This document shows positions 44,395 to 53,897 of a stretch of DNA of 64,000 nucleotides, in pieces. The DNA lies in NCBI GenBank assembly GCA_964612555.1, contig CAZTBW010000008.1:62001-126000 (forward strand), written 5' to 3'. Each line of letters opens with the position of its first letter. Position 1 is the stretch's first letter. The translations under genes and the position numbers were made by a program. The notes under the pieces are model-generated. The model was given only the letters and a program-made list of their open reading frames with translations, ran no database searches and was not told the DNA's origin. The stretch comes from DAOLCO01 sp964612555 (GTDB taxonomy: Bacteria > Bdellovibrionota_C > UBA2361 > SZUA-149 > DAOLCO01).

Positions 44395-45572
44395 ATATAC
44401 CTTTTAAAAAATTTATTTATTGCGAGCAAGAAAAAATGCACTCCGTCAAAAATAGCAGGTAAGGGATCTCTCCAATTCCAAACTGCAAATGAAACATCTT
44501 TTATGGGGAATAAATTTCCAGCAAAAGTTTTAAAATAATTTCTTTCTGTGATCAGATTAAGTAATTCATGTTTAAGGTAAACCAATTTAGTTGACCTATT
44601 CAGATTTTGCCTCTGAGGAGGTGGAGTAATACCTTGTGCATCAAGGTACTGTGTATAGTGTAGAGTTACTCCAGATCTATTACCAAGACGATGCCACATC
44701 ATGGATCGTAGATTTATTTCCATGAGTTTGTATTTACCATCTCTTGGATCAAACTTAAATTCGGGTTCATTAATGCCGAACAGATTTATTTCGTTTAATA
44801 GAGCTCGCCCATATGTAGCAATTATAGGAGGTGCGCTGTTTGTTGCAGTTGAAAAAACCCCAAAGTTTTTAGGATACTGAGATATTTTTTTTCCTACCCA
44901 TTCATTGACTATAATACCTTCTTTGTTTCGGTAAGCCACATATGCGTATATGTTATCATCATCTCCAGGGATGTAATCACTTACCATGAGGGATATTTGT
45001 TTTTGAAAGGCTCTCTTCAGAAGAGTTAAGTTCTCTTCATAGTCAGAATAGTTCGTTAAAAATATATTCCGAAAGACTTCGGTATCCTGATTTTCCCTTT
45101 TAGTTGGTTTTATCAATACGGGAAATGAGGAAGCGTTGATTGAATCTTCGACTTCGGCGATATTTCGTACAATGTAAGTACTGGGGGTAGGAATTCCTAC
45201 TTTTCGTGCAGCGCAATACTGTTCTTCTTTGTCAAGTACACTAGGAATAGTGTCGGGGTTTAAAGGTATAAAAGAAAAACTTTTTATATCTTCATAAACA
45301 TTTTTGAGTAGTTCTAATTGTATGTCATCGGTGGGGTAGATAACAAGATTTTTGGCTTTAGTCTTTTCTTTGATAATAGATAGCTGTGTAATTAAATCAT
45401 TTTTCGTAAGATCTATAGCGGCTTTGTACGTTAGAAATCTGCTGTAAGAAGCAAGAGAAGGCTCTTTATAGTGCAGTAAAGAAATAGTACGTACTCCGCA
45501 TTCATGCAGCTCTCGTATGATACCATAGGCATTTACGTACCCGCCTAATACTACGGCGTTGTATTCGTCCAT
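44379..45572 (-). CDS. ATP-grasp ligase of the glycan locus
   Basis: The 397-aa protein has an N-terminal pre-ATP-grasp fold (VVLGGYVNAYGIIRELHECGV) and ATP-grasp segments FPVLIKPTKREN, VSDYIPGDDDNIYAY and a late LMEINLRSMMWHRLG with the metal-binding E-x-N. Carboxylate-amine ligases of this type attach amino acids or amines to sugar acids. With asnB directly upstream (90 bp), a role in amide or aminoacyl decoration of a uronic acid is plausible but not shown. Confidence 0.8.
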   Translation of the reverse strand: MDEYNAVVLGGYVNAYGIIRELHECGVRTISLLHYKEPSLASYSRFLTYKAAIDLTKNDLITQLSIIKEKTKAKNLVIYPTDDIQLELLKNVYEDIKSFSFIPLNPDTIPSVLDKEEQYCAARKVGIPTPSTYIVRNIAEVEDSINASSFPVLIKPTKRENQDTEVFRNIFLTNYSDYEENLTLLKRAFQKQISLMVSDYIPGDDDNIYAYVAYRNKEGIIVNEWVGKKISQYPKNFGVFSTATNSAPPIIATYGRALLNEINLFGINEPEFKFDPRDGKYKLMEINLRSMMWHRLGNRSGVTLHYTQYLDAQGITPPPQRQNLNRSTKLVYLKHELLNLITERNYFKTFAGNLFPIKDVSFAVWNWRDPLPAIFDGVHFFLLAINKFFKRYICFQK

Positions 45573-45662
45573 AAGAGTTTTCTTTGAATTATCCGGAGTA
45601 CTTTTTTAATAGAAGCTTTCAACCCAATATCATAATAGAAAAAAATAAAATTTTGTAGAGGT

Positions 45663-47531
45663 TTATAATTTTTTTTCAAAAAAATTATAATACCATATAG
45701 CAAGACTTAAAAGTCGTTTTGTTGATTTGCTATAAATTTCATTCTTAAGTTCTTTTTCAATAATATTTTTTGTATCTAGCGATTTTAGAAATTTACTTTT
45801 TGAAATAGTATGCCAAAACCACTTTTTTAATGGCCCATTAAACCAGAAATCGTCTGGCATTGGCCAACCCATTTTATCTTTTCTCCAACAAATTTTTTCA
45901 GGGAGTTTCTCAGAAAAAGCAATTCTTGCAAAAAATTTTGTCCAACCATTATGTAGTTTGTAACAGGCGGGAATATTAGCCGTAAATTCAACAAGACGAT
46001 AATCCATAAAAGGCATTCTAGATTCCAAAGAAAATAACATAGCCCGACTATCAGAGTAGTGAATTAGATTAATCAATCCCGTAAATGTCTCTTCTTTAAG
46101 TATTTCATTAAGAGGTTTGAAGATAACCTTTGCATGTCGTGGCATAAAGAAGGAGACTATTTTTTTTGTTAGGTTTTTACCAAAAATATATTTTGATAAA
46201 TTAAATTTAAGACCGAGAAATATAAATTTATATGCACCTGGGATTCTAAAAAAACCGAAAGATTCAATTATTGCTCTATTTAGTGGCAAGCTAGCAAGAT
46301 AATAAATGAGATGATGCAAGTAACCTGCTTGTTGTTCATCAGCCCCCTGACCATCTAAAGTAACGGTTACGCTCGAGCTTGAAACTAAGCTGTACGTAAA
46401 ATAGCTTCCCATACCAGTACCGTCAATAGGGTTTTCATTAGCATTGATAATGTATTCACAATATTTGGGTATTTCATCAGTACTTGGCTGTATTCTTCTA
46501 GAATCTATATCTAGTAACTTTGAGAGAATATCAATGTAGTCACTTTCGTCACAGTATGAGGTTTCAGGAGTTCTGTGTACAGAAGAGAAAGTGAGTTGTT
46601 GTTCTGTTTTACCAATTTTCTTTAGTTCTTGATTTATCAAATAGACTATTGAAGAACTATCCAGTCCACCACTTAAAGCCGAACCCACAGGCACATCTGA
46701 TCTCAATCTAATACGAACAGCATCTGAAAGTAAGTCATAATAATCCTTAGCAATTTTTTTAGCTTTTTCTGGATTAAAAGGTTCATCAGATGTATTGACT
46801 GCGTAGTCCCAGAATCGCTCTTCCTTAAATTCTGAAAAAAGGGATTGTGTTGAACCATACCAATAACTTGAGAAATCAAAGCGAAAGACATCACTAAAGG
46901 CAGTTTCCTTTTGATATTCGAGGCATCCGTATTCTATAAAGTCGTTACAGTACTTTAAGTTAGGAGAAGTGTTAACTTTTGGATGTGCAATAATTGCTTT
47001 GATTTCACTAGCGAAAAGAGTTAATCCTGGTTTTTGATAATAGTATAGTGGTTTTACTCCAAATCGGTCACGTGATATAAAAATAGTATTGGTGTTTACA
47101 TCGAAAATTATAAAAGCCCACATTCCATTAAAGCGGTTAAGACATTCCCTTCCCCATTGATCATAGGCGGCTAAAATAACTTCGGTGTCAGTATAAGATT
47201 TAAAATCATGACCAAGATTTACTAATTCATCTCTTAGCTCAAGATAATTGTATACTTCGCCGTTATAAACAATCCAGTATCTTTCTTTATAGTTCATTGG
47301 TTGATGTCCAGCGTCACTTAAATCAATAATTGAAAGTCTTCTATGGGCAAAACCAATGTTGTAGTCCGAATCAATTAAGTTAATTTTTGAATTGGAGATT
47401 TCACCACTATAACTACCTGCAACAAGATATCCTTCTCCATCAGGACCACGGTGAAATATTTTATCATTCATTTGTTTTAATGTGGGCAAATGAATAGGTT
47501 CGTCAGAAAATTCAGCAATTATACCACACAT
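45663..47531 (-). CDS. asnB: Asparagine synthase-type amidotransferase (glutamine-hydrolysing)
   Basis: The 622-aa protein has the class II glutaminase with nucleophile Cys2 (MCGIIAEF), HRGPDGEGY, GFAHRRLSIIDLSDAGHQPM and NGEVYNYLELR. It also has an ATP-pyrophosphatase synthetase domain with the PP-loop SGGLDSSS. In polysaccharide loci such AsnB paralogues often amidate uronic acids or other glycan carboxyls rather than make asparagine. The context (wzx 3 nt upstream, ATP-grasp downstream) supports that. The DNA is very AT-rich compared with the housekeeping region. Confidence 0.9.
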   Translation of the reverse strand: MCGIIAEFSDEPIHLPTLKQMNDKIFHRGPDGEGYLVAGSYSGEISNSKINLIDSDYNIGFAHRRLSIIDLSDAGHQPMNYKERYWIVYNGEVYNYLELRDELVNLGHDFKSYTDTEVILAAYDQWGRECLNRFNGMWAFIIFDVNTNTIFISRDRFGVKPLYYYQKPGLTLFASEIKAIIAHPKVNTSPNLKYCNDFIEYGCLEYQKETAFSDVFRFDFSSYWYGSTQSLFSEFKEERFWDYAVNTSDEPFNPEKAKKIAKDYYDLLSDAVRIRLRSDVPVGSALSGGLDSSSIVYLINQELKKIGKTEQQLTFSSVHRTPETSYCDESDYIDILSKLLDIDSRRIQPSTDEIPKYCEYIINANENPIDGTGMGSYFTYSLVSSSSVTVTLDGQGADEQQAGYLHHLIYYLASLPLNRAIIESFGFFRIPGAYKFIFLGLKFNLSKYIFGKNLTKKIVSFFMPRHAKVIFKPLNEILKEETFTGLINLIHYSDSRAMLFSLESRMPFMDYRLVEFTANIPACYKLHNGWTKFFARIAFSEKLPEKICWRKDKMGWPMPDDFWFNGPLKKWFWHTISKSKFLKSLDTKNIIEKELKNEIYSKSTKRLLSLAIWYYNFFEKKL

Positions 47532-47534
47532 GTT

Positions 47535-48776
47535 TTAGTTCTTTAATAACTTATGCATAATTAGAAAATATAGCGAGTAAAGGATAAGTTCATTAACCAT
47601 AAAAATCAAAAGAAAATATTTCAAGTTAAATTTAGATCCTACAACACAGACTAGTATAGTAGATAAGAAATATAATAGTTTCCAAACAGAGCTGACTTTT
47701 ACTTTATTTAAGACACCGAATATTACGCTTAATGGAGAAATAGTAAATCTCATAAAAAATGCAATAGACATTATTTGAGCAAATATTCCTGCATCTAACC
47801 AGTTTTCACCAAAAATCCATGAGAATAAATGACCTCCTGCCAGAAGTAGAGGAGAAAAAAGTATAATACCCACAACAGTAAGAGTTTTAAAAACCCATAG
47901 GAAAAGTTTTCTTGCCTCTTCTCTGTTTTCGTAGATCAGTACTGATATTCGTTGATAGAATACCTGTCCAATAGCAAAGCTGATAACTGCTATTGGCGCA
48001 GATAGAACTCTGGTAGTTAAACCGAAGTTACCTACGTCCTTAAGCGGGTATTGAGCATTAATAAAGAATAAGGGTAGGTGCAGAGTCAATGTATCAAGAA
48101 GAGCCGCTCCTGCCGCATATAACGGGAACTCTCGATATCTACGTGCAAGAACAATAATACGTGGGATGTTAGGAAAAAAGGATAAAGATTTCGACTTAAG
48201 AGAAACTAAAACTATACCCAGTAATAGCGCCAGAAGAAGCCCAAGTGAGTAACCCCATATTAGACCTCCCACGAATAATACGGTGAAACTTAAGAATATT
48301 TGAAACAGTGCAGAAGCAGCATTTTGTATTATTTTTATTGCGACGAATCCTTTATAGAAAACAATTCGGTTTAGCCAGTTTAAGATCACTTGGAGGCTTA
48401 AGAGCCCAAGTGCTATAATAGGAACGGCAGGAAGATATGGAGAAAAAAAACCCATGTGTGAAATACTGGAAATGGTATCCCCGAACAGATTCACAATAAA
48501 AAATAAAATACTGCTGATAGTAATAGCAAGCAGGATAGTCAGTGTGAATAGCTGCGAGGCATGGGAGTGTAACTTCGGAAGCATGATGGCAGATTCATAA
48601 CGTCCTCCCAGAATAACAGAGAGTGTGCCAGACAAGGCGATAAGAATAGAAAAGTGTGCAAACTGTTCTGGTTGATAAAGGCGCGTCATTACTGGACTGA
48701 AGGCAAGTGGAATTAACTGTGCCAGCACAGTACCACTCATTACTAGAGAAAGACTTATTTTAAACTTGCGATCCAT
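47535..48776 (-). CDS. wzx: Wzx-type oligosaccharide flippase
   Basis: The 413-aa protein is hydrophobic throughout with about 12 transmembrane segments. It begins with the polysaccharide-export (MOP superfamily) pattern SGTVLAQLIPLAFSPVMTRLYQPEQFA and a following GGRYESAIMLP. It would flip lipid-linked repeat units to the periplasm. It heads the minus-strand block and diverges from the polymerase gene across 220 bp that should hold both promoters. Confidence 0.88.
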   Translation of the reverse strand: MDRKFKISLSLVMSGTVLAQLIPLAFSPVMTRLYQPEQFAHFSILIALSGTLSVILGGRYESAIMLPKLHSHASQLFTLTILLAITISSILFFIVNLFGDTISSISHMGFFSPYLPAVPIIALGLLSLQVILNWLNRIVFYKGFVAIKIIQNAASALFQIFLSFTVLFVGGLIWGYSLGLLLALLLGIVLVSLKSKSLSFFPNIPRIIVLARRYREFPLYAAGAALLDTLTLHLPLFFINAQYPLKDVGNFGLTTRVLSAPIAVISFAIGQVFYQRISVLIYENREEARKLFLWVFKTLTVVGIILFSPLLLAGGHLFSWIFGENWLDAGIFAQIMSIAFFMRFTISPLSVIFGVLNKVKVSSVWKLLYFLSTILVCVVGSKFNLKYFLLIFMVNELILYSLYFLIMHKLLKN

Positions 48777-48996
48777 CTTTGATTGAAAAAGCAGAGATTA
48801 AATTGGTTACGGGAATTCCGCTGACCCTACAAGATTTATTACAGGAGGTTATCTTACATTTAATACTCAAGAAAGACAGATATGTAAGAAAAACAGGAAA
48901 ACCTCAGCAGCCCAGCTTTCTTGACATCTTGAGCCAGCCCCTATATTTTTCATTTGCTTTCCGTCTGCTTTATTATACCAGCCCTTTCAGACCAGT

Positions 48997-50289
48997 ATGT
49001 TTACGCTGAATACATGTATCCCTGCCTTACTATCTTATACCTGGTTTATACTTCTTTGTTATAGCTATCATTTTTTTGTAACCCCTATTTTTTTTCATGA
49101 GGGATTTGGTAGTATAATTTTGGAGTCAAAAATTCTTGAAGCGTCAATTATCATTCTTTTTTTAAGCTTTATGCTAGGTCGCAAAGTCGACCGTCCTTCA
49201 AGAGCAATTATCCAGGTTGTTTTTTATACGAGCATGATCCCCCTTCTGTCTTACTATTGTATGGCTGATGCTGAAACTGAATATCTGTACCTCATGGTTT
49301 TCCAGTTTGTTTTGGTATTCATTTTTTCGCAGATTCATTTTCCTTCATCGGAACGCTTCTTTAAACCGATTGCAGGAGGGCAGCGTATCGCCCTTTATAT
49401 TTGTTACTTTTTTGTAATTTTAGTACTGGGAAGGTTTCTTATATTTGGAGGATTAAGTGCTTTAAATTTAGATCTGATGTTAGTGTATGATTTTCGAGAA
49501 GAGGCAGAAGAGGCTTATTCCTCAGGACTTGCGGCATACTATGTTTCCTGGACGCTAAAGGTATTCAATATAATACTTATCATCGATGCAATATATAGAA
49601 AAAGTATTTTAAGGATAATAATTTTTTCATTTATCCAGATACTATTTTTTGGATTTTCTGCTCATAAAGCAATTCTTTTTTACCCTTTAGTTGTGCTTGG
49701 AAGCTATCTGGTATTCAAGTTAAATAAGCCACTTTATGCGATATTTTTTGCTCTTAGTACTGTTATTTTGTTATCCCTATCGTACTACTATTACACTGGT
49801 AATATTGTACTTGGCAGCCTCTTTATTCGTCGTACGTTCTTTACACCAGTTTTTCTGAATTTTTTCTATTATGATTTTTTTAAGGAGCATGAATTAGTAT
49901 ACTGGTCCAATAGTATCTTTAGCTTTTTTTTGACGTATCCTTATGATCTTCCTACAGCCTTTCTTATTGGGGCTGAGCTTGGAAGTAAGGAGCTAGGTGC
50001 CAATACGGGGATATTAGCAACTTCCTATATGCACTTTGGCTATTTTGGTATTTTTCTCTTTCCACTTATAGTTGCATTTTTATTTCGTTTACTTGATTCT
50101 ATGCATAGAACCATGCCACTTTGGCTTTTAACTGGTGTTACCATTATCCCTTTTACTACTTTGTACCGAAGTACAGATTTATTGACTGGGATTATGACGC
50201 ATGGTTTAGGAGTTGCTCTCCTGATGTTATGGTTGTTAAATTCAGAAAGAGATTGGTATGATAACTTTACTGGAGTATGGAGCCGGTAA
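48997..50289 (+). CDS. wzy: Wzy-like polysaccharide polymerase
   Basis: The 430-aa protein has about 11-12 transmembrane segments and a large loop near residues 150-185 (MLVYDFREEAEEAYSSG). Wzy proteins share little sequence, so the call rests on topology, length and position between wzx and sugar genes. The late segment ELGANTGILATSYMHFGYFGI resembles the conserved T-G-x-x-G-x2-Y/F-x2-G pattern of O-antigen polymerases. The last 32 bp overlap hisH. Confidence 0.75.
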   Translation: MFTLNTCIPALLSYTWFILLCYSYHFFVTPIFFHEGFGSIILESKILEASIIILFLSFMLGRKVDRPSRAIIQVVFYTSMIPLLSYYCMADAETEYLYLMVFQFVLVFIFSQIHFPSSERFFKPIAGGQRIALYICYFFVILVLGRFLIFGGLSALNLDLMLVYDFREEAEEAYSSGLAAYYVSWTLKVFNIILIIDAIYRKSILRIIIFSFIQILFFGFSAHKAILFYPLVVLGSYLVFKLNKPLYAIFFALSTVILLSLSYYYYTGNIVLGSLFIRRTFFTPVFLNFFYYDFFKEHELVYWSNSIFSFFLTYPYDLPTAFLIGAELGSKELGANTGILATSYMHFGYFGIFLFPLIVAFLFRLLDSMHRTMPLWLLTGVTIIPFTTLYRSTDLLTGIMTHGLGVALLMLWLLNSERDWYDNFTGVWSR

Positions 50290-50872
50290 TCTTGGTTCTA
50301 TACAAAATATGATTAGTCGATTGGGGGGAGAAGGTCTCATTTCCAAACGTCCAGAAGACGTCCAATCTGCTTCAAAGATTATTCTTCCTGGCGTTGGTCA
50401 TTTTGATTATGGAATGGAGAATCTTAATAAGTCAGGAGTTTTGTCAGTGCTGCTTGAGGCAGTAATGGGTAGAAAAGTGCCCGTATTGGGAATATGTCTT
50501 GGGGCACAGCTCATGGGTATGTCCTCAGAGGAGGGAAATTCAAGTGGTCTTGGATGGTTTAATGCTCGGGCAGTTAAATTATCATCTCGTCCAGGGACAA
50601 CAGGAGCCCGAGTACCTCATATGGGCTGGAATACTGTTCAATCAGTAAAATCTAATCCTTTAACTAATGGATTTTTTCCTGATTCGAGGTTTTATTTTGC
50701 TCATTCCTACTGTTTTTCAGAAGCTAATGAAGAAGACATAATGTTTAGAACTGAGTACGATGGCAGTTTTATTTCAGGATTGCATCGTGACAATATTTTT
50801 GCCGTGCAGTTTCATCCAGAAAAAAGTCATAAATTCGGGCTTAAATTATTGGAAAATTTTCTTCAGTTATGA
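50258..50872 (+). CDS. hisH: HisH2 glutamine amidotransferase for acetamidino sugar
   Basis: The 204-aa class I amidotransferase has nucleophile cysteine in GICLGAQLMG and the catalytic His/Glu in VQFHPEKSH. It matches HisH of imidazole glycerol phosphate synthase. Placed between wzy and hisF-wbpG, with no other histidine genes, it fits HisH2 of Pseudomonas O-antigen loci. There it supplies ammonia from glutamine through HisF2 to WbpG. It overlaps wzy by 32 bp and hisF by 4 bp. Confidence 0.9.
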   Translation: MITLLEYGAGNLGSIQNMISRLGGEGLISKRPEDVQSASKIILPGVGHFDYGMENLNKSGVLSVLLEAVMGRKVPVLGICLGAQLMGMSSEEGNSSGLGWFNARAVKLSSRPGTTGARVPHMGWNTVQSVKSNPLTNGFFPDSRFYFAHSYCFSEANEEDIMFRTEYDGSFISGLHRDNIFAVQFHPEKSHKFGLKLLENFLQL

Positions 50873-51627
50873 ATTTACCAAGAGTTATTCCCATTCTTTT
50901 GTTGAAAGATAAAGGAGTTGTAAAAACGCGCTCTTTTAAAAAACCTGTATATATTGGTGATCCTGTCAATGCAGTTCGTATATTTAATGAAAAAGAGGTA
51001 GACGAACTTTTGCTCCTTGATATTACTGCTACTCTGGAAAAAAGAGAACCTTGGTACGATTGGATCAGGGATATTGTCAGTGAGAGTTTTATGCCTGTAG
51101 CTTATGGAGGAGGTATCCGTAGTCTTGATTCAGCAAAAAAATTATTTGATAACGGGCTTGAGAAGATAGTATTGAATTCTTACGCAAGCGAGCCTCACCT
51201 TATAGAGAGCCTTGCATCAGTATATGGTAGTCAGAGTATTCTTGCTTGTGTAGATGTTAAAAAATCTCTGCTCGGGAAATACTCCGTGTTTACCTATGCG
51301 GGTACTAAAAATACAGGTATAACACCTGTGGATTATACAAGAGAGTTAGTCAACAGAGGAGTTGGTGAAATAATCATACAATCAATTGATAAAGAAGGAA
51401 GAATGGAGGGACTTGATCTGGATATTATTAGACAAGTAGCTGAGGCAGTAGATGTGCCTGTGGTAGCCTCGGGAGGAGTAGGTTCTTTGGAAGATATTTC
51501 TGATGGTATAAAAAAAGGTGGCGCAAGTGGTATAGCTGCTGGGAGTTTTTGTGTGTTTAAAGGAAAGAGTAAAGGGATTCTCATCAACTATCCTCCTAGA
51601 ATTACTTTGGAGAAGATATTTGCATGA
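50869..51627 (+). CDS. hisF: HisF2-type ammonia-channelling subunit
   Basis: The 252-aa TIM barrel is HisF-like (YGGGIRSLDSA, CVDVKKS, VFTYAGTKNTG, VASGGVGSLEDI). The N-terminal VIPILLLKDKGVVKT has Leu where histidine-pathway HisF has its catalytic Asp (T. maritima D11). The second aspartate (D130 equivalent, in CVDVKK) is kept. This pattern, and GDPVNAVRIFNEKEVDELLLLDI in two parts, is typical of HisF2 proteins that work with WbpG. It overlaps its neighbours by 4 bp on both sides. Confidence 0.9.
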   Translation: MNLPRVIPILLLKDKGVVKTRSFKKPVYIGDPVNAVRIFNEKEVDELLLLDITATLEKREPWYDWIRDIVSESFMPVAYGGGIRSLDSAKKLFDNGLEKIVLNSYASEPHLIESLASVYGSQSILACVDVKKSLLGKYSVFTYAGTKNTGITPVDYTRELVNRGVGEIIIQSIDKEGRMEGLDLDIIRQVAEAVDVPVVASGGVGSLEDISDGIKKGGASGIAAGSFCVFKGKSKGILINYPPRITLEKIFA

Positions 51628-52757
51628 ATAGTGTTCGGCAGTACCAGATATGTGCTCGATGTGTGATGGACACCTCTGATCCGGATATTATATTTGATGA
51701 AGAAGGTGTATGCAATCACTGTCATCGCTATGAGCAATTACTTCCTAGCAGAGTGTATTCCGCAGATGAAGCGCCAAAAAAATTAGAAGAGCTAGTCAGT
51801 ACCATAAAGAATCATGGTAAAGGCAATGAGTACGATTGTATTATAGGGGTGAGTGGAGGTGTAGACAGTACTTATGTTGCATATCTGGTGAAAAAACTTG
51901 GATTAAAGCCCCTGGCAGTTCATTTTGATAATGGCTGGAACTCTGAGATAGCTGTCAGGAATATAGAAAAAACTCTCGATCGTCTAAGTATAGATTTATA
52001 TACTTATGTAATTAACTGGGAAGAATTTAAAGATTTGCAGAAAGCATTTCTTAGTGCGAGCACTCCGGATGGAGAAATACCGACAGACCACGCAATTAAT
52101 GCCCTATTATTTCGTGAAGCCTCTAAAAGAGGAATCAAGTATATTATAAATGGAATGAACTTTGCGTCAGAATCAATGGCTGTCCCGGCTTGGGCATATG
52201 GACACTCTGATTGGAAATACATAAATAGTGTATACGCAACCTTTGGATCACGTGTACTTAAACATTATCCGTACTATTCATTTATTCATTTATTCTATTG
52301 GACATTCATAAAAAAAATTAAAGTAATTTCTATTCTTAATTATGTGCCGTATAAAAAAAATGAAGCCCTTAAGGTTCTAAAAAAAGAATTGGATTGGGTA
52401 GATTATGGTGGAAAGCATTACGAATCAGTGTATACCCGTTTTTATCAAGGATACATTCTTCCAAAAAAATTTAATATAGATAAGAGAAGGGGACATGTAT
52501 CAGATCTGGTATTATCAGGACAGATTTCAAGAAAGCAGGCTCTGGAAGAACTTGAAAAGCCCGTATATGAAGAGGCTCTTTTAAGACAAGATAAGCCTTT
52601 CGTCATAAAGAAACTCGAACTTAGTGCAGAATCTTTTGAAACCCTCATGAAACTTCCAGTAAAGAGTTTCAAAGACTTTCCTAACAGTTATGAACGTATC
52701 GCAGGGCTCAAGCGTTTTCTTAATTTTCTAAGATATAAGGGCTGGTACAGTAAGTAG
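51624..52757 (+). CDS. wbpG: WbpG/PseA-family N-acetyl sugar amidotransferase
   Basis: The 377-aa enzyme has N-terminal zinc-type cysteines (ICARCVMDTSDPD, CNHCHRYE) and an ATP-pyrophosphatase PP-loop SGGVDSTY near residue 78, then AVHFDNGWNSE. WbpG, with HisH2 and HisF2, converts the 3-acetamido group of a diamino-uronic acid to acetamidino. PseA does the related step on pseudaminic acid, but the hisHF pair here supports WbpG. It ends 12 nt before the next ATG. Confidence 0.92.
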   Translation: MNSVRQYQICARCVMDTSDPDIIFDEEGVCNHCHRYEQLLPSRVYSADEAPKKLEELVSTIKNHGKGNEYDCIIGVSGGVDSTYVAYLVKKLGLKPLAVHFDNGWNSEIAVRNIEKTLDRLSIDLYTYVINWEEFKDLQKAFLSASTPDGEIPTDHAINALLFREASKRGIKYIINGMNFASESMAVPAWAYGHSDWKYINSVYATFGSRVLKHYPYYSFIHLFYWTFIKKIKVISILNYVPYKKNEALKVLKKELDWVDYGGKHYESVYTRFYQGYILPKKFNIDKRRGHVSDLVLSGQISRKQALEELEKPVYEEALLRQDKPFVIKKLELSAESFETLMKLPVKSFKDFPNSYERIAGLKRFLNFLRYKGWYSK

Positions 52758-52769
52758 CTTTATTTGGCA

Positions 52770-53897
52770 ATGAAAAAAGGGATACATATTTACGGTTCAC
52801 CTTTTCGGTACGAGTCAAGAATGCTTCGGATTTCTCATAGTCTGATTTCTCTGGGTATAGTTGATGAGGTTTTAATAATTGCTATAGGTGAAAAAAATCT
52901 TCCCCGTGAAGAAAACATCTCTTCACAAATAAAAGTACAGAGAATTAATCTTTTGGCTGATCAGATTCCTTTTTCGATGGTAAAGAAGATTTTTAAACTT
53001 TTTGAATTCAATATTCGGGCTTTCTTACTTAGCAGGAAATATCCTTCGAGTCATACCGCTTGTCACAGTCTCCTTGTCTTACCTCTGGGGATAATTTTAA
53101 AATTTTTCCGGTTTACAGAAGAGGTCATCTATGAAGCTCATGAACTTGAAACTGAAAGAAATGGGTTAAGCGGAATTCCACAATACATTTCCCGCTTAGT
53201 GGAGAAGGTGTTGGTAAAGTATGTTAAACATATAACAGTCGTGAGTCCATCAATTGAACGCTGGTACAGAGATACCTATAAGATCGAAAAGGTTACTTTA
53301 CTCAGAAACATTCCCTTGAAAGAAGATAGAGTATTCGAGCATAATCTTCTTCGGGAGAAGGTAGGGGTTTCTTCGGATGATGTAGTGTGTCTGTACCAGG
53401 GGGTATTGGGAAAAGGAAGGGGAATTGAAACTCTTCTGGAGGTTTTTTCTGAACTATCAATTAAGCAGCATCTGGTTTTTCTTGGGTATGGTCCTTTACT
53501 GCCTCTGATTCAAAAATATAAAAAATCCTGTTTGCGAATCCACGTCCTTGAGGCGGTTTCTCCCAAAGAGCTTCTTTCTTATACCTGTGGTGCTGATATA
53601 GGGCTTTGTTTAATTCAAAATACGTGTTTAAGTTATTATTATTGTTTGCCAAATAAATTATTTGAATACATCCATGCTGGTGTTCCTGTTATCGCAAGTG
53701 ATTTTCCTGATATGAAAAGCGTTATAAAGGAATACGGCTGTGGTTGGACTATAGATCAATCAACTGATACACTGAAAAATCTTCTCAGTGGGATGAGCAA
53801 GTCTGATGTGGAAAGCCGTAAAAAGGCTACAGAGAGAGCTAAAATCAATTTTTCTTGGCAACAGGAAGAAGGAAAATTAAAAACAGTTTACTTATGA
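52770..53897 (+). CDS. GT4-like glycosyltransferase
   Basis: The 375-aa protein has GT-B features: an N-terminal MKKGIHIYGSPFRYES start, EEVIYEAHELETERN, LYQGVLGKGRGIETLL and the nucleotide-sugar site PNKLFEYIHAGVPVIASDFP. It transfers a sugar in repeat-unit assembly at the cytoplasmic face. The start is set at ATG 52770. A TTG at 52764 gives two more residues but has no clear ribosome site. The end overlaps the next ATG (ATGA). Confidence 0.85.
   Translation: MKKGIHIYGSPFRYESRMLRISHSLISLGIVDEVLIIAIGEKNLPREENISSQIKVQRINLLADQIPFSMVKKIFKLFEFNIRAFLLSRKYPSSHTACHSLLVLPLGIILKFFRFTEEVIYEAHELETERNGLSGIPQYISRLVEKVLVKYVKHITVVSPSIERWYRDTYKIEKVTLLRNIPLKEDRVFEHNLLREKVGVSSDDVVCLYQGVLGKGRGIETLLEVFSELSIKQHLVFLGYGPLLPLIQKYKKSCLRIHVLEAVSPKELLSYTCGADIGLCLIQNTCLSYYYCLPNKLFEYIHAGVPVIASDFPDMKSVIKEYGCGWTIDQSTDTLKNLLSGMSKSDVESRKKATERAKINFSWQQEEGKLKTVYL

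Noticed and set aside
48779..49009. 76-aa plus-strand frame (TTG start) between wzx and wzy
   Set aside because: It has no Shine-Dalgarno, no recognisable motif and fills the expected divergent promoter region. It could be a remnant but cannot be supported.
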